A stretch of 64,000 nt of DNA from the NCBI RefSeq assembly GCF_033807715.1, contig NC_084607.1:16478941-16542940 (forward strand), given 5' to 3'. The stretch is from Cololabis saira (lineage: Eukaryota; Chordata; Actinopteri; Beloniformes; Belonidae). This document shows, piece after piece, positions 12,348 to 25,112 of this stretch. Each line of letters starts with the position of its first letter. The stretch's first letter is position 1. The notes beneath the pieces were generated by a model. The model was not told the DNA's origin, did not search any database, and saw nothing but the letters and a program-made list of their open reading frames with translations. Both the position numbers and the translations under genes were made by a program.

Positions 12348-13040
12348 GGGCCTGTACTACGAAGCGGGATTTGGGGTTAGCAAGGTAACTTCAGGTTTAA
12401 CCCTGGGTTTTCAGGACTACGACGGTGGTTCACTTCTTACCGGGGTACATCGCCATGGTAACTTATGCTGAACAGCTAACCTGCTCCGGAGCAGGTTATG
12501 TTCGAGATACAGATCGCCGGGTATAAAAGCACCGCCCACTGACCAATCAGCTCTCTTGGAAAATGGCATGCCCTTTCGAAGAGAATCCAGTGGAGCTCGG
12601 TGCGCGGATCGTGAGAGGATCCCTCCGAAGAGAACGCGTATTCAGGGACCCTCCTGTCTTCTTCTTGTCATTTTTTTTTCTGTTTGCTGCAAGTAATGTC
12701 AATGCTATTTCATTGTGCTTTTGTATACTGATATCATCCTAAAACAGAGAGTGATAGAAACACTAAAGCCTTGTACTTGTTGTACTTCTAAGATATGAAA
12801 GTGAGCCTACTTACCGCTTTGAATTATGTTTTTATATTTATTTTTTATTTGCTCCCATGTGCGTTTCACTCCGCTGGGGTTGCAGCTGAAGGAATTAGGC
12901 TACAATTGTCATACACGCCATACAAATACATCTAGGCAACACGTGTGACCGCTTAGCGTGATTGCAATTGTCCGGGTTAGTGAATCTGGATAAGGAAAAG
13001 ATATCCTGGGTATGTTGAACTTGCTTCGTAGTACAGGCCC
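12348..13040 (+). mobile_element. Harbinger-type element nested in Tc1 relic
   Basis: Terminal inverted repeats are gggcctgtactacgaagc on the left and gcttcgtagtacaggccc on the right, exact complements. Both are flanked by ctg (12345-12347 and 13041-13043), a 3-bp duplication of the CWG type known for Harbinger elements. Starting at an ATG at 12563, the plus strand encodes a short stretch beginning MACPFEENPVE and ending RRERVFRDP, like the N-terminus of fish Harbinger transposases. It then runs into an unrelated frame and a stop. A tataaaag box lies at 12522-12529. The element is therefore an internally deleted, non-autonomous copy. Confidence 0.8.
12563..12655 (+). pseudogene. N-terminal remnant of Harbinger transposase
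   Basis: About 30 codons from MACPFEENPVE to RERVFRDPPV match the conserved start of HARBI1-like transposases. The DDE catalytic core is absent. It lies inside the element at 12348-13040. Confidence 0.6.
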
Positions 13041-13610
13041 CTGGTGGTTTGTGTAAGCGTGGGCCTTGTGCACCTGTCGACAGGTGCACAGCTCCGCTCA
13101 TGAGCAAACTGCTCAGGCTGTCTCCGGGTTGATGGGTGTCTTCTCCAGACTGCATGTTTCAGATCTGCCCACAGATGTTCAACAGGATTAAGATCAGGAC
13201 TCGCAGAAGAACACTTGAGAATAGTCCAATGTTTTGTTCTCTGGCTGTTTTTAGTTGTGTGTCTTGGGTCATTATCCCGTTGAAGGACCCATGACCTACA
13301 ACTGAGACCAAGCGGGACCATTTCACTCCAGAATGTGTTGAGAGTCCTGAGATTTCATGCACAGACTAAAGACACCCTGTACCAGAACATAACCGAGCCT
13401 CCTCGGTGTTTCACAGTAGCTACAGTCGTCTTTTCTTTGCATCTGTGAACATAGAGCTGACGTGACTTGTCAAAAAGCTCCTGTTTTGTCTCATCTCTCC
13501 AAAGGACATTCTCCCAGAAGCTGTGTGGCTCATCAACATGCATTTTGTTGTTGCTCTAGGCTCTTTGGTTACCATTCATACAGTATCAGCTGTCTTTTCA
13601 TTTATTTCAG

Positions 13611-15257
13611 TGACCAATTTGAGTTTTTCTGTCTTTTTTTTAATTGGAAGGGAACCGTCGAGTTTGTCCAGGTTTGTATTCTTAATCTTCATCTTCTCAA
13701 ATTCTTTGAAATTTCCATTTTCAATGCAGCAAAATGATTCAACCCAGGGAGTTATTTCAGGCAGGCAATCTGTGCAATGACTCAATCGCTTATTCACCCC
13801 TCTGAGGGAATGGTTCCTTCCAATTACTCAATTTGTTCCTTGACCTATTTGAGGAGCATGAAGTATGCATTCCTGATGCCTTCGGGTGTCTCAACAGCTT
13901 TCTGTCAATCCCACCTCCATCCGGCTTCAGAAGGGGGGGGGGGTTAGTCCTACACCCCTGGCTGTATTTATGTGTAAGCCTGATAAACTTTGCTTGAATG
14001 GAGCCTAAACGTCAAAACCAAATATGTGTTACGATAAAGTGTTTTAAACTTACTGAATATATAACAAATATTTTGCATGCCTTCAACGTGGCTCACAAAC
14101 CTGCCGAGGTGCAGGAGTAAAAGCAAGCGTTCAACTTTAGTGAACTTTATGAGTGATGGACAAAATAAAAGATATTTTAGAACTGGATGTTGTCAAAAAT
14201 ATCCCACTGGCCCTCCCATAGTGACGAGTGGCAAGTCTGCTCCTCTCTTAAGCCTGTCTCTTAATTTTCATGTTGGTGAAGATGAACATTTGGACCTTGC
14301 GGTGGAAGTTCACCTGCACATACTGTGAATGAAAAACCAAAACAGAACACTCCGACCACGCTGCTCGTAAAGCATCTGCTTTCCATTTCAGCGCGTCTAT
14401 TTACAGAAACTGAGTATTATAAAGAAAAAAAGAAGTCCTCTCTTGGGCCGGTCCTCCATAAATATCAAACAGCCTCTCTGAGCAGGAAATGCCAGCATCC
14501 TGAAGGAGAAACTCTTTAAGAGCAACACTTTCCACAGTGGTCAAGATTCTTTGTCCTCCTGTCCTTCTCGTTTACGCTCCTTTGTACTTGTTTACTTGTT
14601 TTAGGTTAAACAACATCCCTGCCGGCCAATATCCTGAATTCTTGCTTTAATGTGTTCTTCCTCTTGTCCCCGGCACGGAGCCAGCTCAGCTATGCTGCAG
14701 TCAATAATGAGAAAACAGGGCTTCCTGCAGGGTCCTGGTCCGGTGGTGCTTGGCTGCAAGGACCTCTTACCCTAAAGAAAATGCCGCAGCTGCTTGGAGC
14801 TGAGGAATGCCAGAAATGTTCATAACTGGCCTCCTTCCTTTTCTTTTTTTTTTTTAAGCTTGTCCTTTCTATGCCTTTGTTCTCCATCTTCCCAGCAGGA
14901 GCAGGTTCTGTTTCCATCCTGCAGAGACACGAGTGGATGATTAAACATTTGTTCCCTAGAAGCACTCTTGAGATGCCTTCTTATGACTTTTATATCTGAG
15001 GTAATTCATGGAAGACGATTTCAGACAGTTTGTGCTCCGTTTCCTGCTCGCAAGTACTGCCAGTTATTTGGCCCCATCAGACCCAAACAAATACAAAATG
15101 CCATCCAAAAAGCCACTCTCATCAGTATCTCTGGAGGGAAACCAGGGTCGTGCTTAATGCTTTTTAAAGTTTATTATAAGCCACAAATATTGCTTTTGAA
15201 CATCAGCGAGGCTTATTACTTTAAAAATCCATTTGTTACTCCTGAGATATGTGCAAC

Positions 15258-15258
<1 letters not shown>
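13611..15258. other. intergenic sequence, no supported gene
   Basis: Mostly unique-looking DNA with a G-run at about 13937-13946. Short open frames have no recognisable similarity. Confidence 0.5.

Positions 15259-15349
<91 letters not shown>
15259..15349. repeat. (CA)n microsatellite
   Basis: About 45 uninterrupted CA units. Confidence 0.97.
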
Positions 15350-15353
<4 letters not shown>

Positions 15354-15879
15354 ACATAAACTGAGATATTGAATCCTGTTCCTCTTCACATTTAACAAAA
15401 ACCTTGGAAGCGGATGTTTTTTCTTCAGCTGAGGTTTTACGTCACACGAAACAAGTGCAGACGGCCACTGGCCCCTGCAGCACTTCAAACCCTTTAACTT
15501 TGTGAAAATCCAGAAATTTGAAATGTAAACCGCCAAGGAAATGCAAAAACACAAATCCTGCTCCACGGGTCAGAACAGTCAGTTCTTGACAGCATGGGGA
15601 TTTGAACTCAAGCGTTTGGAGCTTCAAGTAGGTCATAGCTGCTGCAAAAATCTTATCTGGACTTGGGTCAAACATTTGTTTATGTAAAGAACTTTTCTTC
15701 GTCACGTTCAAATATGTGTCATCCGGTGACGAGAAGATGAAGGGGAGGGTCTAAAATAGCTTGTTAATAAAAGTAAATGCTTCATAAGACTTGGAGGAAT
15801 CCTGTTTTTTGTTTTTCACCAAAGTATATCTAACAGAAATGTAATTACCGTAATATGAAATTGAGCCCATACCAGCATT
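15350..15879. other. intergenic sequence, no gene seen
   Basis: Bases between the CA array and the LINE fragment show no supported gene. Confidence 0.5.
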
Positions 15880-16600
15880 GAGTAGATGCATAGAACAAAC
15901 CAATGAGTGGATGTGCCACAACTTTCTTCAGTTGAACAAAAATGAAACAAAAGTTATTGTTTTTGGACCAAAAGAAGAGCATTTAACAGTCAGCACAGCT
16001 TCAGGTATTACAGCTACAAACTACCAATGAGGACTGAAATCTGGGTGTTAAAGGTCGGCCTTCTTTCCCTCAAGAACATCTCCAGGATCAGAGGATTAAT
16101 GTCTCAGCAGGACCTTGAAAAACTCATCCATGCGTTTATCTTTTATTTCTATTTTTTATCTTATTGATTACTGCAACAGTGTCTTCATAGGTCGGCCTTA
16201 AAAGTAAATCTGAGAGCTTCAGCTGACCCAGAATGCTGCTGCCCGGGTTCTCACCACAACTAAGAAAGTGGACCACATCACTCCAGTTCTGAGGACCTTA
16301 CACTGGCTCCCTGTACCTCAGAAAACAGACTTCAAAATACTTCTGTTGTTTATAAATCACTGCATGGTTTAGGACCGAAACACATCAGACTTGTTGTAGC
16401 CACATCGACCATCCAGACCTCTCAGTGTGTTCTCCGTGTCCCAAGAACCAGAAACAAACATGGAGCAGCACCATTCCGCTTTTATGCTCCACAGATCTGG
16501 AACAAACTTCCAGAAACCTGCAGGAACGATGAAACCCTCAGTTTCTGTAAATCAGGGTTAAAAACTCACTTTTGAATTATTTACAGATTGTCATTTTCTG
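15880..16600 (+). pseudogene. LINE reverse-transcriptase C-terminal fragment
   Basis: In broken frames the plus strand encodes a non-LTR ORF2 C-terminal pattern: DYCNSVF, QNAAARVLTTTKKVDHITPV, LRTLHWLPVPQKTDFKILL, and a late W-x-x-L segment. This is typical of L2/CR1-like fish LINEs. Stops and frameshifts show it is dead. Confidence 0.72.
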
Positions 16601-16657
16601 AGTGATGGACATCTGCATCCAGAGAGATCACGCAGCCAAACACGCTACGGTTTGTCT

Positions 16658-17052
16658 TAGGGCTGTGCGATTAATCGATTTTAAATCTAAATCGGATTTA
16701 TTAATCACAATCGATGTTAACAAAAGGAAAATCAGAAAATTGATTTTCCTTTTTTGCAGCTGGCTGCATTACAGACAGAGCTCGTCTAGTCATCTTTGTT
16801 TGGTCAAGAAAATTGTAAATGTTGTCACTTTACTAAACTCAAGGAGGATTTACAGTATCTTTCAATTGCACTTCATTCCCAATAGGGAAATTAGTTTGCT
16901 ATTTTTCTTTAAAAATAAAGATAAAATATTTGAAACAATTTATTCCATTGTCTTTTGTAGTTTTTCCAAAAAAATCGAAATCGAAATCGAAAATCGGATT
17001 TTCAGAGAAAAAAAATCGGGATTTTATTTTTGTCCAAAATCGCCCAGCCCTA
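16658..17052. mobile_element. hAT-like non-autonomous element, copy B (inverted relative to copy A)
   Basis: The left end is tagggctgtgcgattaatcg and the right end ...aatcgcccagcccta. The exact 8-bp target duplication gtttgtct lies at 16650-16657 and 17053-17060. The reverse complement of its right end matches the left end of the copy at 8141 over tens of bases, so the two belong to one family in opposite orientations. Internal deletion makes it about 200 bp shorter. No transposase is present. Confidence 0.88.
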
Positions 17053-17094
17053 GTTTGTCTCATTGTGAAAGTCCTGTTTGGTAAAGCATGCTGT

Positions 17095-17395
17095 TGTCCT
17101 GGTGTCTCACACCTACAGGGTTTCTGATTTGAATCCCAGGACCTGCGTGTGGGGGGTTTGCATGTTCTCTCTCTGCTTGCTTACGTTTCCTTTGTGTGGG
17201 TTTCCTCCCGCTGTCCAAGGACGTGCGTGCCGGGCTACCTGGTGAGTCCAGAGGCCTTCAGGGTGAGTGTGTGCTTGTTTGTCTCTGAGTGACCCTGGGA
17301 TGAAGTGGCAGCCTGTCCTGCGTGTACTCCTGCAGGGGTTCCCTCCAGCAGATCCCTGTAACTCCAGATAAGAAGAAGCACATACAGATAACGAG
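17095..17395 (+). repeat. teleost dispersed repeat (SINE-like)
   Basis: It contains the ordered blocks gtttgcatgttctctc, gtgggtttcctcccgctgtcc, gtttgtctctgagtgaccctg and cagcctgtcctgcgtgtactcctgc. This order occurs in a very common fish interspersed repeat. It abuts the hAT-like element at 16658-17052. Its exact family cannot be assigned without a repeat library. Confidence 0.6.
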
Positions 17396-19189
17396 TGCTT
17401 GTTGCTCTGGAGACTCATTGTTTTCTCCTACTGGATGTGTACTGCCTCCTACGCCTGTATGGTTCGGTGTCAAAGACACCTGCAGTCGAGTTTCATTAGA
17501 TGCATTACAGCAGCTTTATTTCTCCTTAGTTTCAACAACAGATTTCCGATGAGAGCTAGTTTTCTTGGCCACCCTGCAGCTTCCCAGCACGGCCCGTTTG
17601 TATCCTTACTAAGACATGAACAAAGTATTCCCAACTCCTCATAAGGATTTCTCCTGTGATTTCTAATTCTGGGTGTCCGTGTGTCCCCTCTAGTCGTCTT
17701 ACCTTTGGCCCTCTGCGTCTCGTTCAATCTCACCACCTTTAGATCATTTCAGCGCGCACGTCTTCTCAGTCACTTCTCCTGCACCTTACGTAATAGGAAA
17801 TTCCTTCACGCTTGTGTTTCTGCTTAAGCTGCCATCATAGAAACCACATTGTCAAAGCATTACAAAAAGTGTGTGGATGTGTGTGTAAGAGAAACCTGCA
17901 GCGTCCAACAGTCTACCTTTCCAATCATCTTTATCTTTCATTTTTAACTTTTAACTTTCATATAGAAGCCACTTAAATGATGAAATATTATCAAACTAGT
18001 TATCAAAGTGTTTTCTTCCCCGTTCCTTCACTCCTGCTGCGGTAGGCATTTTAATGTTTAACATGATCCTTTTCCAACTAGTAGTTATTTGAAAGACAAC
18101 ACCAAATGTCCACCCTTCCAGTCTTCAAAGCGCTCTTTTTCGCTTATAATAAGGATAATTGGCAACAATGGATTCAGCTGAATGGGCTGCGTGTCGCGTT
18201 GACCTAAAGCTCTCGGCACAAACCTTTGTAAGCATCTTTAAGTTCCACATTAATCCTACAGTAAATCCACAGATTGCGTGCCGTTAAGGCCGATGGATAT
18301 CCCCAATAAAGTACATGAAAGGATAAAAACTCTGAAAGTCACCTGACGTTGTGTGTCGCGGCACCAAATCCCCACAGCGTTTGGCAGAAATAAGGCCGGC
18401 CGTCAAAAGCCTCATGTGTTGGCTCTCTAGACGTCGGCTGGGATGAGTGATGGAGGGCATTTCTTTCACTTCTCCTACAAGTGCTGGGAAAAGAAAAACA
18501 GAGGAGGAGGCAGAATTTCCAGAAGAGGCAAAACATTGGTAACGACGTGGTTCTCATGGTGGTGCGTTTGCGGCAGTGAGGGAGGCACATACCTTTGGTT
18601 CAGCAGAGCTATTTATTCTGTCCTTGGAGACGGACGGAGAACAACAATAGCACTCAAGAAAAAAGGCCGCGACCTGATGCTGCTCCCTGTCCTCCTCCCA
18701 TCTGCGGTGGCGGCTGTCCCTCAACATGTGGCCGCTACAGAAGGCCGCACCATTGGCACGCACAGCTCCGGGAGAACTTTTCAACCCAGAACGCCGGAGA
18801 AGAAGTCCGACCAAGACGAGGGACATGGCTCAGTTAATCCTCCGAAGGCTCAATTTCGGTGTGGGTAAGTTCATGGAAAGAAACAATAACACTGCCAGTT
18901 CTGTTGTTTGGATTTGCAGAGCGCGGTGCACATGAAGGCCCGCTCACATGTACTAAAACTGCAGCTCTACACACACACACGCCCTCGCCGCAGCACCCAC
19001 AGTGAACTCTGCCGGCTGACTTGTTACAAGCTTGGAAAGGGGTCCAGGTGTCAGAATGATGGGGAACAAATTCTGGCGGTTTGGAGCTTTTTTGAGTCTT
19101 TGGTTTTTCCTTTAGCGCCACATTCACAAAGGTGCTGGATCACGGAGTTTGGAGCACGCACCGGCCAACTGGAGATGCTCATTTCTGAT
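17396..19189. other. intergenic sequence, no supported gene
   Basis: Overlapping open frames around 18.4-18.9 kb on both strands look unrelated to known proteins and show no splice or family support. Confidence 0.5.
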
Positions 19190-19197
19190 GTTCCACA

Positions 19198-20019
19198 TAG
19201 GGTTGCCACCTTTCAGAAATAGAAATAAGGGACGCCCTGATTTCAGCAGCGCAGGAGCCAAAAAAAAAAGCCCCAAAACTTCTAAACTGAATAAAAATGT
19301 GTTTATTTTATATGAAAAAACAAAATGCTTTGATTTAAAGTTTAAAGTGCTTTAATAGCATTGAACTTTCATCATGACTGTAGAGACAGCCAACCATACT
19401 AGCAACTGAAATAGCCTCCTATGCTAGTATGTCCACATCAGCCCAGATGTATAATATAGCCTACAGGTGAAGAATATGGTGTAAAAGTTAATTTATTTCA
19501 ATAATTCAAGTAGAATATGGTGTAAAAGTTAATTTATTTCAATAATTCAACTAGAATATGGTGTAAAAGGTAATTTATTTCAATAATTCAACTAGAATAT
19601 GGTGTAAAAGTTAATTTATTTCAATAATTCAACTAGAATATGGTGTAAAAGTTAATTTATTTCAATAATTCAACTAGAATATGGTGTAAAAGTTAATTTA
19701 TTTCAATAATTCAACTTAAAAGGTGAAACTAATATATTACCTAGTCTTATTACATGCAAAGCAAGATATGTTAAACTTTTATTTGTTATAATTTTGATGA
19801 TGGAAATGTTTATTGATTTCATAAAATATTCTCTAATCTGTGTTTTATTTTGTTAATTATTGTTAAATTTAGTGTTGATGTGTGTGTGACAGACGTGTGT
19901 ATGGGGCGTTAATGAAAATACGGGACAAATCGCGTCCCGTATTAGTTCAATAAGGGACGCAACATTTTTTTCTCAAATAAAGCATAATTCCGTATTTTAC
20001 GGGACGGGTGGCAACCCTA
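19198..20019. mobile_element. hAT-like non-autonomous element with internal tandem array
   Basis: Ends are tagggttgccacctttc on the left and gggtggcaaccct + a on the right. The 8-bp target duplication is nearly exact: gttccaca (19190-19197) against gtcccaca (20020-20027). Sub-terminal motifs gggacg/cgtccc are also inverted. No transposase is visible. It contains a six-copy 41-bp tandem repeat. Confidence 0.82.
19472..19716. repeat. 41-bp tandem array, six copies
   Basis: The unit starts gaatatggtgtaaaagttaa and ends caataattcaacta. Copies begin at 19472, 19513, 19554, 19595, 19636 and 19677, with only one or two substitutions between units. The array is inside the hAT-like element at 19198-20019. 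Confidence 0.95.
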
Positions 20020-20027
20020 GTCCCACA

Positions 20028-22839
20028 TGAAGGTTAAACATTTAGCAAACATCATCAACATTAGCCTCGCCTTAAAGGTGCACTAAAACTACCAACCCTT
20101 TGTCATCCATCTGCATTCATTCATAGATTTAAAAGTTTTATTGGGTTTTTTTTTGGCGGGGGTTTGGGTGCAGACTGAATAAAAGAGAAGCAAATGTTCC
20201 GTCTCCAGAACCCTGGTGTCACTTCAGCGTGACTTTCCTGCAGCCAGGAGCAATTACTCGGCCGAAAAGGTCGGCTGTCACAACTGCTTATGTGACTGCC
20301 CGTGGTTGTTTTTATTTTGTCCTCCGCTCCGTTTCTTTTCCTTCACATTTTGGGTTATGCAACACTTTAACAAGGGTATGAGGCTTCTTTGTGCGCTCAG
20401 CGTCATCACTCCTTTCAAGTTTTACGGTTTGTGTCCTTGATATAATCAGACAAATCTGTGCGAGAAAACAATAGTCTGAGAGGTCAGACAGGTTGTGGAA
20501 ATTGTGAGAAGAACAGTCTGGAGATGTGGTAATAAAAGCCCAGAGGCTGGAAACAGTGGCAGCCCGACTTACTGTGCCAAAGTCGCTCACACATCGATCT
20601 ACTCGTCATTCATTTCTGCTGCTCAGTGTCACCTACAGTACTCGCTGCAGCAGTCCGTCTGGATGAAAAGTCAGGCTTTACTTCAGCTTATTTTTCTCAA
20701 TTGCAGCAAGTTTTTGCATTTTTTTTTTTACACTTCTGCCTCAGACTGACAACCATTGTCTTCCGTAGGACCTTATTTAGTGACCTCCAGCAGCCTGACG
20801 TGCAACTCCCCACAAATGTCAACATGAACCACAACAAATGTGATTTGTCCTGCTGGCAAACTCAGCGTCTGGTAGCAATGTGTTCCTTCTTGTTTTCAAG
20901 CCCGGCAGACGGATAGACTGCTGCGATGTCTGCAAGAACTGCTGTTGCTCAACATTTATCAGCTCCTACTTACATAATATGTGCTTTATTAGCTGCCAAA
21001 TCAACAACACATGAAAGAAGAACACAATAATGAGCTCAGCACTGCACAAAGGGACTGCCACCTAGCACTTGGTGGTGTGTTTACAGAGCAACATAAACAT
21101 GTACATAGCAACTATTAAGTATACAGTGGGGCACGTGGGTAACAGCTACCGAGAATCATAAATCAGGCTTAAGTCACCTGGGCATTCAAGCGAGAACAGA
21201 CTGAACCACACTAGACTAGACTAGTCTAGGTTGTGATTCAAAGGTCAAAATAAGACAAAGTATTCACAGTAAAAAACTCAAAGTACTGTGCCCCATGATG
21301 ATGGAAAAACAAAAGTTTGATCTCTTGCCTGCAGAATAATGATGTAAATGGCCTCATCAACAATCTCAGACTGATGAGTGGCATCAGTTGGGTCTCTAAA
21401 GTCATCGTTGATGTCTTTCCTGCTTGGCATGTTGTTAATACCCTCCTTAATGCTCCGAAGAGCAAACTGCCAAATCGAGGTGTCGATACTCGTTGGTGAG
21501 CAGTGAATCAAGTATTTGATTGGCGGCACCGAGCTCTTACTCAGTGAAGAGGTGCGTTGTGTTTCCACACTGTGCTTCTTTTAATTGTCTTAATTTTTGT
21601 GCAGTTACTAATGACATGGTTTGATTTGTTCTTCTGAAGTGGAAACCCCCCAAAAAAGAACCAATTTTTTCTTTTTCTTTTATCAATCTAGTTAATATTT
21701 GCATACACTAAAATCTTTCTTTTCACATACAGGAGCAACATTCATTCCGTCAAAAGCTTTGCATCAGCGGTATAAAATCCATTATTTCATCCGTAACTAT
21801 TTTGGCATAAGTTAGCTGCTTTCCAATATTTTGTCAGTTCATGGTCTGGCAATCTGACACTTGGCATGAAAACGAGCGTGGGTGGAAACCAGATGAAGAA
21901 AGAAACCATCAATATTGTTCCACCTTAGAAAAAAAAAAATCCTGCTCATTAGTCATCGCGCAAAGATGTGCAAGGAAGACGCCAGGAAGATTATAATTCA
22001 GTCCAAATTCATGAGATACTCTATTGTTTGTGCTCTTTAGGCTACAGGAGCTCTGGATGTTGTTGTAGCTGTTTTATGCGCTAAGATCAAGAAGACACCA
22101 AAGCCCAGAGCACGAGAACAGCTGCAAAAGCATTTCTGTTATCCCAATGAAAAATCTACTGTAACCGTACAAAAAGAAAAAAAAATTCCATTGCATTCCT
22201 AGAGACAGTTTTCTGCCAAGCTAAAGTGCACTTAATGTTTGCCTTAGATAAAGGAACACAATAATAAGCTCGCTCTCATCGGGATTTTTGCTTTGAAACG
22301 GCAGAGTTAAAGTCTCTGGAAGTGTAAACACGGCCAGGTTTCTGGGGCTCTTATGCAAGCTGGCTTTCACCCCTGGTTATACATGGCACGCTGGGAAATA
22401 TCAAATTAAATGAGCTTTTCAAAGAAAAAAAAGAAAAAAACGAAAGTAAATACAGGACTCTATTATTACCTCGGGCTGTAGTAAAACAGAAGCCCCCCCC
22501 TAAGAACAACATGTCACTGGAGAACATGATGTTCTTCATCCGAGTGGCTCAAGATTTTAATAGCTTGACCTCCCACGTCGCCACTCAGATGAGGCACCGT
22601 TTCAGGGATCTTGTTGGAGCTCACTCCTTTGTTTTTAAATTGGGTCAATTTCCAACACATAAAAATAAAGTCAAGGTCAAAGTCATCACAAACAAAAGAA
22701 CAAAGATACATTTTATGATCCCGTGCACTTTAGATTAACCAAAATTAGCAGTCTTCTGGTAATTGGGACTTAAATCTGACAACAATCTAACTGTACTTGT
22801 TAACTCGGTTGAAAGATGTCTCTTGAGGGATCCAAGCCC
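20028..22839. other. intergenic sequence, no supported gene
   Basis: Short open frames near 21.2-21.6 kb (minus strand) and 20.5-20.9 kb have no recognised family. No transposon ends were identified. Confidence 0.45.
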
Positions 22840-23330
22840 ATTCTTCCACGGCAAATACTTCCATCTCATCCAAACTCGGCTCTCAGAGAATGGACATTAA
22901 CCACATGTTCAGTCAGATGGAGATCTGGGCTCTCGGAGGGCCACTCCATTCTGGGGTTCAAAACATTTTGGATACATTTAAATCTGTTTTGAGTTATTTT
23001 GTTGTTGGAGCATAATTTCTTAACAATTTTACTCAGAATATCAACATAATCCTCTATTTATTTTATGATCCGATGCACCCGAACAAGGTTCTCTGGGGCT
23101 GACGCAGCATTTTACCCTGTGGGAACTTCTGGGTTGAAGACTTCTCAAAGCAGCGTGCATGTGCATCACCAGACCAAGGACAGCCTTCATCCCCGTGTTG
23201 TAGATGTTCAAAGGTGGCTGTTGGATGATGAGTCCTCACAACAGTCCTCCACCAAACATCCAGTCCAGGAGGAAGCATCTCAGCAGCAATCATCTTCGCA
23301 GGCATGTGTCATCGAGGTTGCTTCTTAACC
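22840..23330. repeat. possible decayed DNA-transposon or dispersed repeat
   Basis: Phrases such as gcccattcttcc, gatggagatctgggctctcg and gcattttaccctgtgggaac resemble dispersed fish repeats, possibly Tc1-related. No ends or intact coding sequence were found. Confidence 0.3.
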
Positions 23331-24399
23331 AAACCTTTTGCTTCGCACTGACAATCACAACACAACTTCTGCTCTTCAGAAGAGAATCCTACATTTCAAA
23401 TGCATTTTGTATGAATACATCTTACGTTCAAAAATGAGCCAAATAGGAGCTTTCGTGCAGAGAAAAGATCTGCTACCAATCTAAGTTTTTAAAAAGTCCA
23501 ATCATTGGTCAGTATTTTGGGTAAATACTTTGTCGCTCCTTGGGGAGTAAAACCATCTTGTTCCAAACTCTACTTCATCTGAGAATAGTTTCATAGCCAT
23601 CTGATACTTCCACTCCACTGCATTTCAGTTTTTAAGTTACGAGTATTGGAACAAATATTGAACAAATACATTAAAAGTGAAGTAAATGAACCATTTTGCA
23701 CACTGTAAACATTTACATTTGAAGTATTTGGAGAAAATCAAACATGCCTATTGTAAGCAGGTGGGAACACATGTGTGGGCTTTTATTAGGACTTGAACCC
23801 TGACAGACTGGACATAGTTACATGTTTGTGAAAAGGCCCATTATGTACCAGAATACTGACCTCCAGTTCATTCAGGGCACTTGAGGGTAATTTCTTCATA
23901 AAAGTAGATACTGTTCTGTGACCCAATTCACGGGAAATGTGCAGGTTATCCAAATACCTCATACGCCAAAACACAAAACTGGGTTTTTATTTTGACTTCT
24001 AACACGGTGAGAGATGCGATTGTCTTTTCTGATGGAACTCCTCTCAATGGTTAAAATGGTATCCAACAGCGCCACCAAGAGGAGTGAAATCAACCGTCAT
24101 GTCCAGATTTGCTCAGCCTCTCTGGTTTTAGGTTGCAGTCCCACTTAACATGAATTTACTAATATTTCGGTACTTGTATATTTACTAAATCTATAAAGCT
24201 CATGAAAAAGTTAAGTCCAAAGTTTAATCTGATGATTCAGATCTACGTTGTTGGTTTTTTTAATGAATTCTTACATTTACAATTATGTTAAGAATTAAAA
24301 AAAAAAGATTTTCTACATAAGTCAGTCCAGTTGGCACATTCAAAGGTTTGTAGGAGGAAAGTCAATAGGAGTAAATAAAACCAACATAAAACAAACTTT
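23331..24399. other. intergenic sequence between dispersed repeat and atp6v0a1 3' end
   Basis: AT-rich, no supported gene. A further minus-strand AATAAA (tttatt at 23777-23782) could serve a longer atp6v0a1 3' UTR. Confidence 0.45.
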
Positions 24400-25112
24400 A
24401 ACCAGCTTTTCCCATTTTATTGACAAAAACATGCTCAATTAATGTGGATGTTCAAACATTTCTGACAAATTGAAAATGTTGTACGATGTTCTAACTTCTA
24501 AACGTAAACGTCTGACAAACTTCTAATGAAATCTTCAGAAGGAACCAGAATCAAAAGCCAGACTGATGTCATTTAATGAGCTAGTTTTCTACGAATAATT
24601 CACATATCGATATAGCTTCCCCTTCTCTTCCTCATCAAAGATCAACACACAAACACGAAGGTCATGAGACAAGGTCTGAGAACGGCCTACATCCTGACGC
24701 AAAATCAGCTTCATTCCCTTTAAGCGCTACAGCTCCGTGTGCAAAGTCAGTGTGCAGCATCTAATCCAGAGAGTGCACAAGGTGGTGACAGTTGCTCAAG
24801 AACAAAGACGATCTCAAGGAAAAACATACAACCACGTGAAGATTTACGCTCAGATCCTCACTAAGTTTGATGAAAGAAATGTGGAAGTAGCAGGTTCAGG
24901 TCACGATACATTATTGTGCAACAGTACAAGGAAAAAGAAATGATGAAAAAGATTTCATAAATAATAACTCAAAACAAATAAAGGCTTTTCTAGAACAAAA
25001 CAGATTACAATCAAGGCTGAATGAATGAATAGTAAGTTGTCATTGGGTATTACTGAACTACTCTAACACAGGGAAGGTGAACACTTAGCTGCAGACACAA
25101 ATGAAAGAAGGG

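Larger units (their letters stand above)
12290..13610 (-). pseudogene. Tc1-type transposon relic with decayed transposase
   Basis: On the minus strand, recognisable Tc1 transposase blocks occur in order. They are HVDEPHSFWENVLWRDETK (about 13543-13485), then a GGSVMFW block, WVLQRDNDPRHTTKNSQ (about 13290-13240) with the second catalytic Asp, and SPDLNPVEHLWADLK with the final acidic residue. Frames are broken by shifts, so it is inactive. The noncoding part reads like other fish Tc1 3' regions (ttttgttgcacaaccttt at about 12309). A Harbinger-type element interrupts it at 12348-13040. Confidence 0.8.

Noticed and set aside
18440..18940. Overlapping open frames on both strands
   Set aside because: GC-rich stretch gives long frames by chance; no recognisable family and no exon signals.
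21238..21568. Minus-strand open frames, one containing ...SEIVDEAIY..., faintly like ARPC3
   Set aside because: Similarity is limited to about seven residues, with no other ARPC3 blocks and no splice or retrocopy structure; likely chance.
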